A stretch of 64,000 bases of DNA from Schistocerca nitens (lineage: Eukaryota > Arthropoda > Insecta > Orthoptera > Acrididae): contig NC_064621.1 of NCBI RefSeq assembly GCF_023898315.1, positions 536,011,383-536,075,382 of the forward strand. The letters are read 5' to 3'. Below are positions 43,928-54,389 of this stretch, piece after piece. The translations under genes were made by a program, and so were the position numbers. Under the pieces are notes generated by a model. The model did no database searches and had not been told where the DNA came from. It saw nothing but the letters and a program-made list of their open reading frames with translations. The number at the start of each line of letters is the position of its first letter. Positions within the stretch are counted from its first letter, which is position 1.

Positions 43928-45200
43928 TCAGATACATGTAACAGAGAATTTAGTCATCAGTAATATATTCTCCTTCACTATGTAAAGCATTCTGCCAACA
44001 CTGTGGCAACTTTTAGATTTCGTGACTGTAGAAATCACGTCGTTTTGAGGCGAAGAATTCGTCGAGCCATGTTTGAAGCTCACTTTAATATGGAGAGGAA
44101 GTTCCCTGAAACTTGTCCCAAACAGAGAAGAAAAGGAGAAAATCAGTGAGCGCAAGATCAGATGAATAAGGTGGGTGCAGAATGACTTCCCAACTCAGCT
44201 CCCGTATAGTGTGTTTCGTCAGTCTAGAAGAATACGGGCGGGCGTTATCGTGAAGTAGCATCACTTCACACAGTCTTCCTAGTCGTTGTCTTGGACTGCG
44301 TCTGAAAGACATCTCAGTCGTTGACAAAAAATTTCAGCTGTGATGTTTGCACCTCGGGGAAGCAATTCGTAGTGGGTGACACCGTCGCTGTTCCACTAGA
44401 TGCACAACACTATCTTTTGTGGATGCTTCCAAGTGTTTGTACGTGCAGTTGCTGCTTTGTTTGGGCTCAATCATTCCCTGCGTTTCCTCGTGTTAGCATA
44501 AAGACACAATTTCTCGTCACTAGTAACGACACAGAATTGCAATGTTTGGTATTATTCACGAGTCAGTTGATGCCGAGCAAGCAGAGATACGCATGTGGCC
44601 AGCCGCTGACTTTTTTGATTTGGGCTTAGATCATGCAGTAACCATACACCAGATTTTTGAATCTTCCAAGTTGCATGCAAACGTCGCACGGTGGTGCAAC
44701 GATCACAGTTGCCAGTTCTCGAGTACACTGACATGGATCATTGTGGATTAATGCGTTTTAACGGCCTTCATAAAAAAAGTATGTGAAATCTTATGGGACT
44801 TAACTGCTAAGGTCATCAGTCCCTAACCTTGCACACTACTTAACCTAATTATCCTAAGGACAAACACACACACCTATGCCCGAGGGAGGACTCGAACCTC
44901 CGCCGGGACCAACCGCGCAGTCAATGACTGCAGCGCCTCAGACCGCTCGGCTAATCCCGCACGGCTGGCCTTCATCAAACGCCGAAGATCTGCCTGAATG
45001 TGGAGAGTCTTTAATGTCAAAACGATCCTCCTTAAAACGGGAAAACCATTTTCTTACCGTGCTCTGTCTAATGGCATTCTCTACATACACGGTGCAAATA
45101 TATCTGGCTGCATCCACTACTGTCATCCCTCTACTAAACTCAAAGAGAAGAGTACGTCGGAAATGTTCCGATTTCTCCACTCGGCATTCCATTTTATAGC
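43928..45200 (-). pseudogene. Mariner transposase pseudogene (irritans-like)
   Basis: From about 45190: HFRRTLLFEFSRGMTVVDAARYICTVY and STVRKWFSRFKEDRFDIKDSPHSGR, the HTH domain and linker. After the type B SINE: NDPCQCTRELA, VTSDEKLCLYANTRKRRE with the first aspartate (VTSDEKW in the family), MLLHDNARPYSSRLTKHTI with the second, and ILHPPYSSDLALTDFLLFFSVWD with the third (D in TD). The three acidic residues survive, but stops and frame changes near 44480, 44640 and 44330 break the gene. Spacing is DD34D. Confidence 0.88.
44772..44966 (-). mobile_element. Type B SINE
   Basis: Full-length minus copy with a 9-bp duplication, GGCCTTCAT (44763-44771, 44967-44975). Confidence 0.93.
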
Positions 45201-45436
45201 GGCCACAGCTCCATTCACTGTCTCCAGATGACAAAATGACAAGATATAAACAGAAATAGCAACAGTTAACTACAAATAAAAACTTACAATCGATAAATAA
45301 ACCCATAGCAATCAGAATACAAACACGCAAAACGAAACCTTTACGAAGTTGTGCACCAACCTAATATAGTTCAGAATGGAGTGCTAACCTTTAATCTACT
45401 GCACGAAGGATCGAAAAGAAAATATTCGTTATTATG

Positions 45437-45700
45437 GTGGCTCAAATGGCTCTGAGCACTATGGGACTTAACTCCTGAGGTCATCAGTCCCACGGTAGCG
45501 TTCTCGCTTCCCATGCCCGGGTTCCTGGGTTCGATTCCCGGCGGGGTCAGGGATTTTCTCTGCCTCGTGATGGCTGGATGTTGTGTGCTGTCCTTAGGTT
45601 AGTTAGGTTTAAGTAGTTCTAAGTTCTATGGGACTGATGACCATAGATGTTAAGTCCCATAGTGCTCAGAGCCATTTGAACCATTTTTTTTCATCAGTCC
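45437..45700 (-). mobile_element. Truncated type A SINE split by type E SINE
   Basis: The type A part (about 55 bases, 45437-45491) is only the 3' end on the minus strand. The duplication CGTTATTATG (45427-45436, 45701-45710) shows it inserted already truncated. A type E SINE later inserted into it. Confidence 0.85.
45492..45691 (+). mobile_element. Type E SINE nested in a SINE
   Basis: tRNA-like head with B box GGTTCGATTCC joined to the type A body (TTAGGTTAGTTAGGTTTAAG) and the same tail. A 10-bp duplication, CATCAGTCCC (45482-45491, 45692-45701). The head lacks its first ~20 bases compared with the copy at 47051. Confidence 0.9.
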
Positions 45701-45964
45701 CGTTATTATGATTAACTTCCATTTAATCAAAACTGAACAACCTACGTGTTTCCACTTCGCCATGCAGCAAACCTGAACGCGGTGTAATCGCGGGTAAACT
45801 GTGCAGAAATTTAGCAAGAAGTTCGGAAATAGCTTAAACAAATAGCCTAAGCTTAAGCACACCAGGTAACTGAAGCGGCAATCTCACCCAGTTTTCTCAT
45901 CAGCTCAGATCGACACCAGACAAAATCAGTCTTCCTCCCAGTACAGAACTCTCATCAGTATAAG

Positions 45965-46235
45965 AACAAAACACGGAACTTCGCTCAGTCGAATCTGAGT
46001 GTTGTAGAGATAGACAAAGTATTGCAAAGGCCATCTACGAAAGCAAAATTAATGGGTAAAAATTAAACTACCGAATGAACAGGTAACTTTCAGCCTATCC
46101 CCCACGTTATCCAAAATCTATAGAGACCAAACAATTAAGGAAATCAACGACAAATTTCGAAGAGCGGTTAATGTTCAGGAAGTAGAAATAAAAACTCTAA
46201 GGCATGCAGATTTATTTAGAAAATAGCGGAACACA
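45965..46235 (+). pseudogene. LINE reverse transcriptase fragment
   Basis: Reads FSLSPTLSKIYRDQTIKEIN, DKFRRAVNVQEVEIKTLRHAD: motif B end and the approach to motif C (FADD has become HAD). The second part matches KEKFGERIKIQREEIKTLWFAD in the LINE at 57 kb, so it is the same family in the other orientation. Confidence 0.6.
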
Positions 46236-46239
46236 TAGC

Positions 46240-46935
46240 ATTATTATACAGATATAAAACAATAGTACTAATAAAAGTAGATAAAACGTAGATTGCAAAT
46301 TCTTACATACGTGATACAGTACTTCATAACATTAATTTTAATTTTTCAGTCCAGTCAACAACATTCGAGGTCAGTGTCAGACGTCAGTTGGATTGGCTGC
46401 ATACGATGTTAAAGTACAGTATCGCACGCTGTCTTGGATGGCCTGGGTCTGAGGTGTTTCACAGAATGGGTCAGACATTTTTTGCTACCTGAAAAGAAAG
46501 TTCTTGTACAACGTGATTTCTGCAGCTGCTGCCTTGCAAGTTCCTCGGGATAAATCGAAAATGATAGTTTAGAGCCAGTGTTTAGGTCTGTTTGTGCTTC
46601 CTGGATCCACATTTGCTCCTATTTATGGCATACATCGAATACTTCATCAAAACGTTCTGCAGCAATTTTTAGTGATGGTTGCTTGAATCTTAGCCTGTCA
46701 GATGTAGCACTTCAGTTTTGCAGCTTACATATGAGATGAAGTGGTTATTTGCTTCTAGTACATCGTTTCCGATCTCAGATTGCAACGCACATGTGTTATT
46801 CCACGTGTGGAGGAACATATTGAAAGGTTTTTCCGATTGTATGCAACATGTGGGGCAGTGCTTACGAATAAGTGCAGTAAAAAGACTTGGGAGTCTAAAT
46901 TGGAGCAACAAATAAAGGACAGCTAGACAGCCTAC
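46240..46935. other. Unrecognised AT-rich sequence
   Basis: No gene or known repeat. Confidence 0.3.
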
Positions 46936-47020
46936 AACGGACAATTCTTTCGGGAGTAAAAAGAGTATTAACTGAATAAAACGTTCTCGGGTTTCCAACC
47001 GCGATAATTGGTTAAAACTA

Positions 47021-47274
47021 CACGAGCTTTCGGCCAAGTAGTCCTTGGCCGCCCGCATCTCGTGGTCGTGCGGTAGCGTTCTCGCTTCCCACGCCCGGGT
47101 TCCCGGGTTCGATTCCCGGCGGGGTCAGGGATTTTCTCTGCCTCGTGATGGCTGGGTGTTGTGTGCTGTCATTAGGTTAGTTAGGTTTAAGTAGTTCTAA
47201 GTTCGAGGGGACTTATGACCACAGCAGTTGAGTCCCATAGTGCTCAGAGCCAGTCCTTGGCCATTGTCAAGTGT
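47021..47274 (-). ncRNA. Hammerhead-like motif 4, split by a type E SINE
   Basis: Leaving out the SINE and its duplication, the minus strand reads stem I CAC, a degenerate core TTGACAA (CUGANGA expected), a perfect 7-bp stem II (GGCCAAG ... CTTGGCC), intact GAAA, minimal stem III AGCT, cleavage site TC and GTG closing stem I. Two core positions are mutated, so it is probably inactive. It lies some 120 bp downstream of the Penelope-like stop codon once the SINE is removed. Confidence 0.6.
47051..47251 (+). mobile_element. Full-length type E SINE
   Basis: Head GCCCGCATCTCGTGGTCGTG with B box GGTTCGATTCC, then the type A body and tail. An 11-bp duplication, AGTCCTTGGCC (47040-47050, 47252-47262), is part of the hammerhead stem II it split. 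Confidence 0.94.
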
Positions 47275-47396
47275 TATGACTGCCAGTGGGCTGTTGGTGC
47301 GCCCTTATATACGCTAAGCTGCCGGCTGGACGTCACTGGTGCCCGTGACATTGTCATATATGAACATGTTTTGAGTCGGCATTCGATGTGCCCTCT

Positions 47397-47830
47397 TCAA
47401 CCGCGCGATCGCTGATCCCACGCAGCGCTGAGCTGTAAGCCACCGTCTCTATTCAGGGTGTTTGTGGTAATTTTTATTTCAATAGCTTCCTTTATTAAAC
47501 TGTTCCAGAAGCCGTTAGTGCGAGCGAGCCGGCCAGAGTGGCCGAGCGGTTCTAGGCGCTACGGTCTGGAACCGCGCGACCGCTACGGTTGCAGGTTCGA
47601 ATCCTGCCTCGGGCATGGATCTTTGTGATGTCCTTAGGTTAGTTAGGTTTACGTAGTTCTAAGTTCTAGGGGACTGACGACGTCAGATGTTAAGTCCCAT
47701 AGTGCTCGGAGCCATTTTTTCGTTAGTGCGAGCCACGACAGAGATATCACCAAATTTTATGTGGTGACCGTTTTCTAACGCATGCTCAGCTAGCGCAGAT
47801 TATCGCCGCGACACTCTGCATTCATACAGG
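47397..47830 (-). pseudogene. Penelope-like endonuclease C-terminal fragment
   Basis: Starting near 47830 the frame reads AEHALENGHHIKFGDISVVA, then continues in the same frame across a SINE insertion with GFWNSLIKEAIEIKITTN, TLNRDGGLQLSAAWDQ and ends at TGA (47397-47399). AEH..xxxH.I.F, then W..LIKEAIEI, then LNRDGG..L...W is the C-terminal signature after the GIY-YIG endonuclease of Penelope/Neptune-type elements. The GIY-YIG core and the reverse transcriptase are not present. Apart from the SINE the visible part has no stop. Confidence 0.75.
47525..47720 (+). mobile_element. Type A SINE
   Basis: Full-length copy with a 12-bp duplication, CGTTAGTGCGAG (47513-47524, 47721-47732), inside the Penelope-like coding region. 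Confidence 0.95.
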
Positions 47831-47850
47831 TTATTAACTGTAGACGGGCG

Positions 47851-48300
47851 CCAGGATGGTGTTAAGAATTACAGGGGAGTCCATTTCTCCGTTTCGCGGG
47901 AGGAAACCACCTTGTGTCTTCCGTCCAGAATGTTTGCCTGCCAGCGAGTAGACTCGCGAACTGTGACGCGTCACGCTTGCGACCTGGGTGTCCGTCGCCG
48001 ACTGTATTGAGGCCAGAGCTGACCAGGCGGAATGCCGGACTCGGAGGAATGCGAGCTATGTGGGGCAGTTCTGGGCGCCGGCAGCTCCTCTCGGCCGTGG
48101 TTTATGAGCAACTGTGTGCACAACTGGAATGTCGGCCGCATGGACCGGCGGCAGCTTTCAGACACACGTGCAGCCGCCCTGGCGCTAAATATGACCGACT
48201 ATGATTTGGGACACTTGGGGGGAGGTGGTGGGGGGGCGGCCACTTGTCATGTTTCTGCTATTGCTCCTTACAATTCTTGTTATTATTAGCTTTCTCTTGC
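47851..48300. other. Unrecognised GC-rich sequence
   Basis: Frames on both strands (for example 47914-48204) without domains; a G run near 48217-48236. Confidence 0.3.
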
Positions 48301-48396
48301 TGTTGTGGTCTTCAGTCGGAAGACTGGTTCTACGCAGGGAGAGCTGGTCTATTCTATGAAAGCTACCGCAATCTAAAACTACTTGAACTAACTTAC

Positions 48397-48600
48397 TATG
48401 TTGTTGTTGTTGTTGTCGTCTTCAGTCCTGAGACTGGTTTGATGCAGCTCTCCATGCTACTCTATCCTGTGCAAGCTTCTTCATCTCCCAGTACTTACTG
48501 CAACCTACATCCTTATGAATCTGCTTAGTGTATTCATCTCTTGGTCTCCCTCTACAATTTCTACCCTCCTCGCTGCCCTCCAGTGCTAAATTTATATTTA
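48397..48600 (-). mobile_element. LINE 3' end, strongly 5'-truncated
   Basis: Same 3' end as the LINE at 56772-57650 (GTCTTCAGTCCTGAGACTGG, TCTTGGTCTCCCTCTACAAT), with a (TTG)n tail at its left end. A shorter degenerate piece of the same end lies at 48300-48345. The solo LTR starts directly after it. Confidence 0.85.
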
Positions 48601-48606
48601 TGTAAG

Positions 48607-49090
48607 TGTGGTGTCACCGCCAGACAACACACTTGCTAGGTGGTAGCCTTTAAATCGGCCGCGGTCCATTAGTATACGTCGGACCCGCGTGTCGCCAATG
48701 TCAGTGATCGCAGACCGAGCGCCGCCACACGGCAGGTCTAGAGAGACTTACTAGCACTCGCCCCAGTTGTACAGCCGACGTTCATAGGAATGGTTCACTG
48801 ACAATCACGCTCTCATTTGCCGAGACGATAGTTAGCATAGCCTTCAGCTACGTCATTTGCTACGACCTAGCAAGGCGCCGTATTCAATAGATATATAACT
48901 TGTGATGCCTGTACCGTCAGACCGATGTACACCACTTCTGGATTAAAGTTAAGTATTCTACCAGTTACCTCCTGTTTTGCTAGTCTTATTTCTCTGACCT
49001 TGTTCCAGACCTCACGCCAATCTACGTGAGCTTTAAAGCGTGCATTTCGGCCTCCTCTAGCAACACGGTGTTGGCTCTTCTGCCAACACA
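48607..49090 (+). mobile_element. Solo LTR of a Gypsy-type retrotransposon
   Basis: 484 bp starting TGTGGTGTCACCGCCAGACA and ending TTGGCTCTTCTGCCAACACA, with TG...CA termini and short inverted ends. The sequence matches, by memory, an abundant locust LTR; assignment to Gypsy is by that memory only. No second LTR, primer-binding site or coding region is adjacent, and the flanks (GTAAG, TCAGT) do not form a duplication. Confidence 0.75.
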
Positions 49091-50630
49091 TCAGTACGAA
49101 ATTTCAAAAGCATTTTTCAGAGACACAGAGATGCTAAACTCACTGATGAGACTGAAATAAGAGAACTTTTCGGCATACTGCACCTAACAGGAGCCCTAAG
49201 AAGTTCTAGAAAAAACACTAGCATGCTCTGGGGTAATTCTAGAGAAAACGGCTTAAAATCCAGTTACCTAACTATGAGTGAAAAAAGATTTAAATCTCTT
49301 CTGAGATGTTTACGTTTTGAGGACTTAAGGGACAGAAGCCTTCGAAAAGAAATTGATAAATTAGTCCCAATTAGAGACTTTTTAAGACTATTGTTCAGAA
49401 TTTTTCAAAACACTTTGTTCCAAGTGAATATTTGACTGTTGACGAAAAGCTACTTTCTTTTCGAGGAAAATGCCAATTCGGACACTATCTTCCTAAAATG
49501 CCCGCCAAATACGGAATTAAGACATTTGCTTTGGTAGACGTTAAAACTGCCTATACTTTCAACTTAGAAAGTTATCTGGCACTCAGCCAGAGGGTCCTTT
49601 CAAGCACAGTAATTCTCCTACAGATGTAATACTGAGATTAGTGGAACCTGTCAGCGGAACTCACCGTAACATACTGGTGACAACTGGTTCAGCAGTATAC
49701 CACTGGCTAAGAAGCTTCTAGAAGACAAGGGACTGACATACGCTGGAACGTCCCGGAAAAACAAGAAGTAAATCCCCAAGGAGTTTTTACCCAATAAGCA
49801 AAGACCTCAATGTTCTTCTTTGTTTAACTTCCAAGATAATTGTACGCTAGTTTCATACTGCCATAAAGTTAATCAAGCTGTTCTGTTAATATCTACATTA
49901 CATCAAGTTGATACCATTGATGAAGATACAAGAGCTTCACTGAAACCAGAAGTTGTAACTTTTTACAATATGACAAATCTTGTAGTTGATTTACTTGATC
50001 AACTAATTAAAAAAATGCTGTGTCGTGAATCACACGTAGGTTGCCTATGGTTGTTTTCTATAATTTACTTAATGTTTCTGCCATGAACGCAAGGTTCAAA
50101 TGTGTGTGAAATATTGTGGGACTTAACTGCTAAGGTCATCAGTCCCTAAGCTTACACACTACTTAACCTAATTTATCCTAAGGAGAAACTCACACACACA
50201 TGCCCAAGGCAGGACTCGAACCTCCGCCGGGACCAGACGCACAGTTTATGACTGCAGCGCCTAAGACCGCTCGGCTAATCCCGCGCGGCATGAACGCTAG
50301 GTGCACATACCCAGCAAATTCTACAACACCTAAATCATTGAAAAGAACGGAGTTTCTGTGGAAGTTGGCCTGGGAAATGATGAAACCTCAAATTCAGTAC
50401 AAATCTGCTGTCCCTCACATTCCCATTGAATTATGGTGGCGTTACGTTTTCTACTGGGCATAAATTCAACAGTTACACCAGAAGACAAGAAGATTCCGAA
50501 GGACGTTGCTACAAGTGTGGAAGGCAGAAAGACAAGTCAACTAAAAAATGGTGTGGTAAATATAAAAGGTGGATTTGTTTCCCTCATTTGCATACCGTAT
50601 ATGTTAACTGTCTATGAAATAAGTTACTGA
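49091..50630 (+). pseudogene. piggyBac-type transposase pseudogene
   Basis: Parts in order: TDETEIRELFGILHLTGALR, LTMSEKRFKSLLRCLRFED and DKLVPIRDFL (N-terminal part of the catalytic domain); LTVDEKLLSFRGKCQF with the first catalytic Asp region, PAKYGIKTFALVDVKTAYTF with the second; after frame changes GFQDNCTL-like FNFQDNCTLVSYC, PEVVTFYNMTNLVVDLLDQL with the last Asp (usually KGGVDxxDQ); a type B SINE; then a C-terminal segment and a cysteine-rich domain (CYKCGRQKDKSTKKWCGKYK ... CFPHLH). The start is missing where the LTR adjoins. Stops near 49432, 49627 and 50463 inactivate it. TTAA-flanked ends were not identified. Confidence 0.9.
50095..50288 (-). mobile_element. Type B SINE in piggyBac
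   Basis: Full-length minus copy; 13-bp duplication with one mismatch, CATGAACGCAAGG and CATGAACGCTAGG (50082-50094, 50289-50301). Confidence 0.93.
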
Positions 50631-50639
50631 AATATTTTT

Positions 50640-51478
50640 TTTGAAATTTATGTTTTATTTCCATCCCTATACATATAAAAACATAGAAAAAGCAACTAAA
50701 GAACATTTGATTATCACTTCAATGAGTAATTGAGAAATACAAATGGGGGATAGGAGTCCACCACGGGCCTAACCCCGTAACGATACAGCACGCCATAATG
50801 CTGGTTTAACTGCTACTAGCCAAGCATTTCCGTGGTTAGAAGTCCTGAAGAATACAACGATGTAATTGTTAATTTTACGCTGTTAAAATTCACAGTACTG
50901 TTAGGTAAAATTTACACAAACGCCAGTTCTTGAGTTTGTAATTATTTTTCAGTTTGTCAATTTGTAACTGCTTGACAAAGCCAGTGACATAGTAAGGCCA
51001 GTCAATGAAGACCAAAAAAGTTCGAATTTGGAAAATAATTCGTCCAGTCGCAAATATCTGCACAGCGGCAGGAGGTAGTGCCATTAACAACATACTAGAA
51101 ATCCTGACCGGTGGGGCTGACTGTCGGATTGCGGGTGCCTCTGAAGTTCACTTTCGTTCATTTTTCTTGAATAATTCGAAAACTACTGCCTCTAGCTAAA
51201 ACGTAACTATGAACAAAATGTAACTAAATTACATTTCCTACAAAAATATCAATTCATTTTCTATGTAGGAGTAATGGATTGCGATCGAGAGAATATGAAA
51301 ATCTCGCCGGTGATTTACGATGGTCAGGTGTAACACTGCAGGTTGCATAAAACGACAGCGGTAGAAGGAGATGAATCACCCTTTCTGTGTTCAAGTTCTG
51401 GCACTTTTCGATGACACATTTAAACGTAGTTATAGATGAAGTCGCAAAAATTTTATTTATGTCGACTAATGCTTTAAT
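50640..51478. other. Unrecognised AT-rich sequence
   Basis: May include the 3' end of the piggyBac element. No gene recognised. Confidence 0.3.
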
Positions 51479-51788
51479 AGCCCACCTCTATAGCTGAGTG
51501 GTCTACTTGTCTGACTGCCATGTGAAACGTCTGGGTTCAGTTCTCGATACGGCCAGGAATTTTCCTTGGTGAAAGAACCAGAACAGATTGCACTGAACCT
51601 TGTTAGGTTAGCTGAGGAAATACATGACTGAGAAGTAATGGACCCAGGGTCTGAGGAGCCAACAACGGCCGAGAGAGTGCTGTGCCGCTCCTATGTCCCT
51701 CCACATCCAACGACGCCGCTTGGCAAAGGATGACACCGCGGCCTGTCCACACTGGACGCCCCTTCAGGATCGTAACGTGGAGCTGGTA
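51479..51788 (+). mobile_element. tRNA SINE with 5S-SINE-like tail (type F)
   Basis: Starts with a tRNA-like head (CACCTCTATAGCTGAGTGGT; B-box-like GGTTCAGTTCT) and ends with a body resembling the 3' body of the 5S-derived SINE (CGGCCGAGAGAGTGCTGTG, CCCTCCACATCCAACGACGC, AAGGATGACACCGCGGCCTG). A short duplication CTTTAAT is possible (51472-51478, 51789-51795). Confidence 0.72.
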
Positions 51789-51809
51789 CTTTAATGATGA
51801 ACATATAAC

Positions 51810-52170
51810 AGTGGAATTAGTACAGATCATAGCCATCGTTGAACTGAGGTATCAAAATCAAATTTGGAAAAAATCAGGTTTTGCTTCTTTACCCAGTTCT
51901 TCAGAATTATTTTAAAGCTTTGATCTGTCTCTTCGAATCATTTTATCAGCACGTCCTCGATTGGCTTCTGAGACAGATTTCTTCGACCGTTTCTCCGTTA
52001 CCAAACTTCTTCACTCAACACCGCCTATTACGGTGACCCTGCACGCTTTCTTTGTACATGAGATTAAAATAGTTTTAAAATCATGGGTCAAGAAGCAAAA
52101 AACCTGATTTTCAAGCCCGGGTTCAACGATGGAGCAAATATGTACAAATGTATGATGACTGTGTTGGACG
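51810..52170. repeat. Long imperfect inverted repeat
   Basis: The arms at about 51810-51925 and 52055-52165 are inverted copies, best seen in CCATCGTTGAAC and AAATCAGGTTTTGCTTCTT against their complements. The spacer is about 130 bases. No TIR-like ends found. Confidence 0.7.
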
Positions 52171-52755
52171 ACAGTCTGGTGGAGGGGACAGTTCAGACTG
52201 TGATCTGTTCTCATTCCGCTGTTATACGGTCATTATCAATTTTTTATACGACACATGTGGCATTAATTTCACCCTCGTAGTTCTCACATTTCTTATTAAG
52301 CAACGAAAATGTTATGGTGTGTGTGCGGAAAAAGTAAATTTTCAGAAGGACAGAATGCAGTTAACTGAGTTAACTGATAGTGTTTACACGTTTAGACCTT
52401 TAATTTCATTTTCAGTGTATCTATCATTTGAGAACAGAGGGTGGAACATCACAATTATAGCACCATTCAGTCTCTCCTTACACACATGACACAGTTATTC
52501 GATGACTGTCATCTGTTAAACGATATTGGAGACTTTTGTTTCGCTATCTAAAATCGTAGTCTTACACTTGCAGCGAATCCAGTTAGTTCCTAAATTATAG
52601 GGCATGTTTCCGACTGTTCAATCGTGTAGAAAATGCCTTTCTTTCTAAGAAATATTATTGGCAATGAGTATATCTGTGTAAAGAAATGGTAAACATAATA
52701 AACAGGAACGGGAGGATAAAATTATTCAAAGGTTGGGTTCCGGCACTCAATATAA
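52171..52755. other. Unrecognised sequence
   Basis: A 113-codon frame at 52148-52489 has no domain and overlaps one arm of the inverted repeat. Confidence 0.3.
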
Positions 52756-52759
52756 TAAG

Positions 52760-53440
52760 ATTTTTGTAATGTTTCTTCCTTATTCTCGAGGGGGAAGACA
52801 TTTAACACCACCTCTAAGCTCCCATCATTCAAGGAGGTAACATTTATTACTTTTATTTGTATTATGGTTCCAGTTCAACTTTCTGCTGCATTCACACTAT
52901 CTCACTAACATTTATATACCTTCATGTACATTGCCAATTACAAGTTGTGACTTCCGAATTTGGTGATTTCTAGCAGTTTTATTACTTAATATTTGAGATC
53001 CTGTAGTCTAATATACACAGTTTTTCTGCGATACATCATAGCGTACTTACATATCTTTTAATATGAACGTACATCAAAGAACTAGCCAGATGGGAGGATT
53101 TTTATTATATTCCCTTCTCTGTTCTGAAGCAGGAGGGCAGACTTTATAGGCCATCTCTCACTTCCTATCAGTTAGTTGGGTGATCTTTACTATTTTTAAG
53201 TTTATTACAGTTCCGACTCAATTCTTCTGCAGCATTCGCGTTATATCACTAACATTTATATACCTTTATATACATATTACATTATAATACAAGTTGTGGC
53301 TGTTGAACTTTATGATATCTTACAACTTTCTTACTTAATGGTGAAAATCCTGTAACCTAATGTATACAAACTAACTGCATTTCACAGTTTTTCTCTGGTA
53401 CATCATAGCTTACTTACATGTTTTTTAAAATAGGAGGTGA
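52760..53440. repeat. Diverged tandem duplication, ~340-bp unit
   Basis: 52760-53100 and 53100-53440 are parallel: CACTAACATTTATATACC occurs at about 52905 and 53250, TACAAGTTGTG at about 52938 and 53290, CACAGTTTTTCT at about 53018 and 53382, and ACATCATAGC with CTTACAT after each. No coding potential. Confidence 0.75.
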
Positions 53441-54385
53441 GGGTGAACTGTGCTTTCTTCCTGTGGTCATTGTTACAGATGCTTTCACTGTTCTTATCTA
53501 TTGTTATCATTGCTTAATATCTCACATTCTTAAATTTAATATAATGGCGAAGATTCTGCGTTGATAAACTATACTGCCTTTCTTGAAGCTGATTTGTAGT
53601 AGTCTGTTCGATATATTCTTCTCGCTACAGTACACTCGAAATTAATTATATATTTCGTAACGGCTTGTGCTTTAATCATGTAGTAGCAGTAAAAGCAGAA
53701 ATTTCTGCAAGCATGAATATTGAATTTAGTCATTTATAAAGTAACTGTCTTTAACGCTAGATACAATATAGTGGATTAAAACGTGATGGGAACATGACAT
53801 TCGTAATTACCATTCTAGGCGTTACTAGCATAGAAAGTTGAGCTATGTACAGTTTGGGCTTTCTATGTAGTTTCGATACAAGCGCATCGCCTTGATTATT
53901 TCATTAAATTATCCTTAACGTTGTGGAGAAGTTAATGTGTCAGATAATATTGTTGCAGTCTGTACGAATGTTAGCCTGTATCTGATGTAGAACGTCACAG
54001 TGGATACAGTTTGTGTTTACACGTATGAATAGAGTAGTTTAATTCTAAAAGACGTCAATTATTCATCATTACATATTGAAATATCGCAAACAAGATCCAC
54101 CGTCAGACCCTCTCCATAACAACGTCTTATTCACTGCGCTTGGAAAGGTTCTAAATTGCGTAACTTACGTATTTATTCTTACTGTGACGGGAGAGAGAGC
54201 GATATTTCTCACAGGTGCGACGTCTAGCGTGGGGTTATTGATAACAGCATATAAACTATCTGATAAAATGCATTCGAACGCGCCTATGTAATGTGGAATT
54301 GACCACTAGATGTCAGGAGAAGCGGACCCATAAATATAAAAGATGACGGGCAGTATTAGGCTGTCGGTAGGTAAGCAGATTTCTT
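53441..54385. other. Unrecognised AT-rich sequence
   Basis: Possibly a partial third unit of the preceding duplication near 53480-53560. No gene recognised. Confidence 0.3.
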
Positions 54386-54389
54386 CGGT

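Larger units (their letters stand above)
43885..45364 (-). mobile_element. Mariner element with type B SINE
   Basis: Ends TTGGGTTGGTGCATAAGTTC (43885) and, in inverse, TTAGGTTGGTGCACAACTTC (to 45364), the signature of irritans-type mariners. Body without the SINE is about 1.28 kb, the expected length. Confidence 0.9.
46940..47850 (-). mobile_element. Penelope-like element remnant with two SINE insertions
   Basis: Minus strand holds the C-terminal coding part (47397-47830) and a 3' region ending near 46940 that carries hammerhead-like motif 4. Two SINEs (type A at 47525-47720, type E at 47051-47251) interrupt it. The association of a GIY-YIG-type C-terminus with a hammerhead motif is characteristic of Penelope-like elements. 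Confidence 0.72.
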
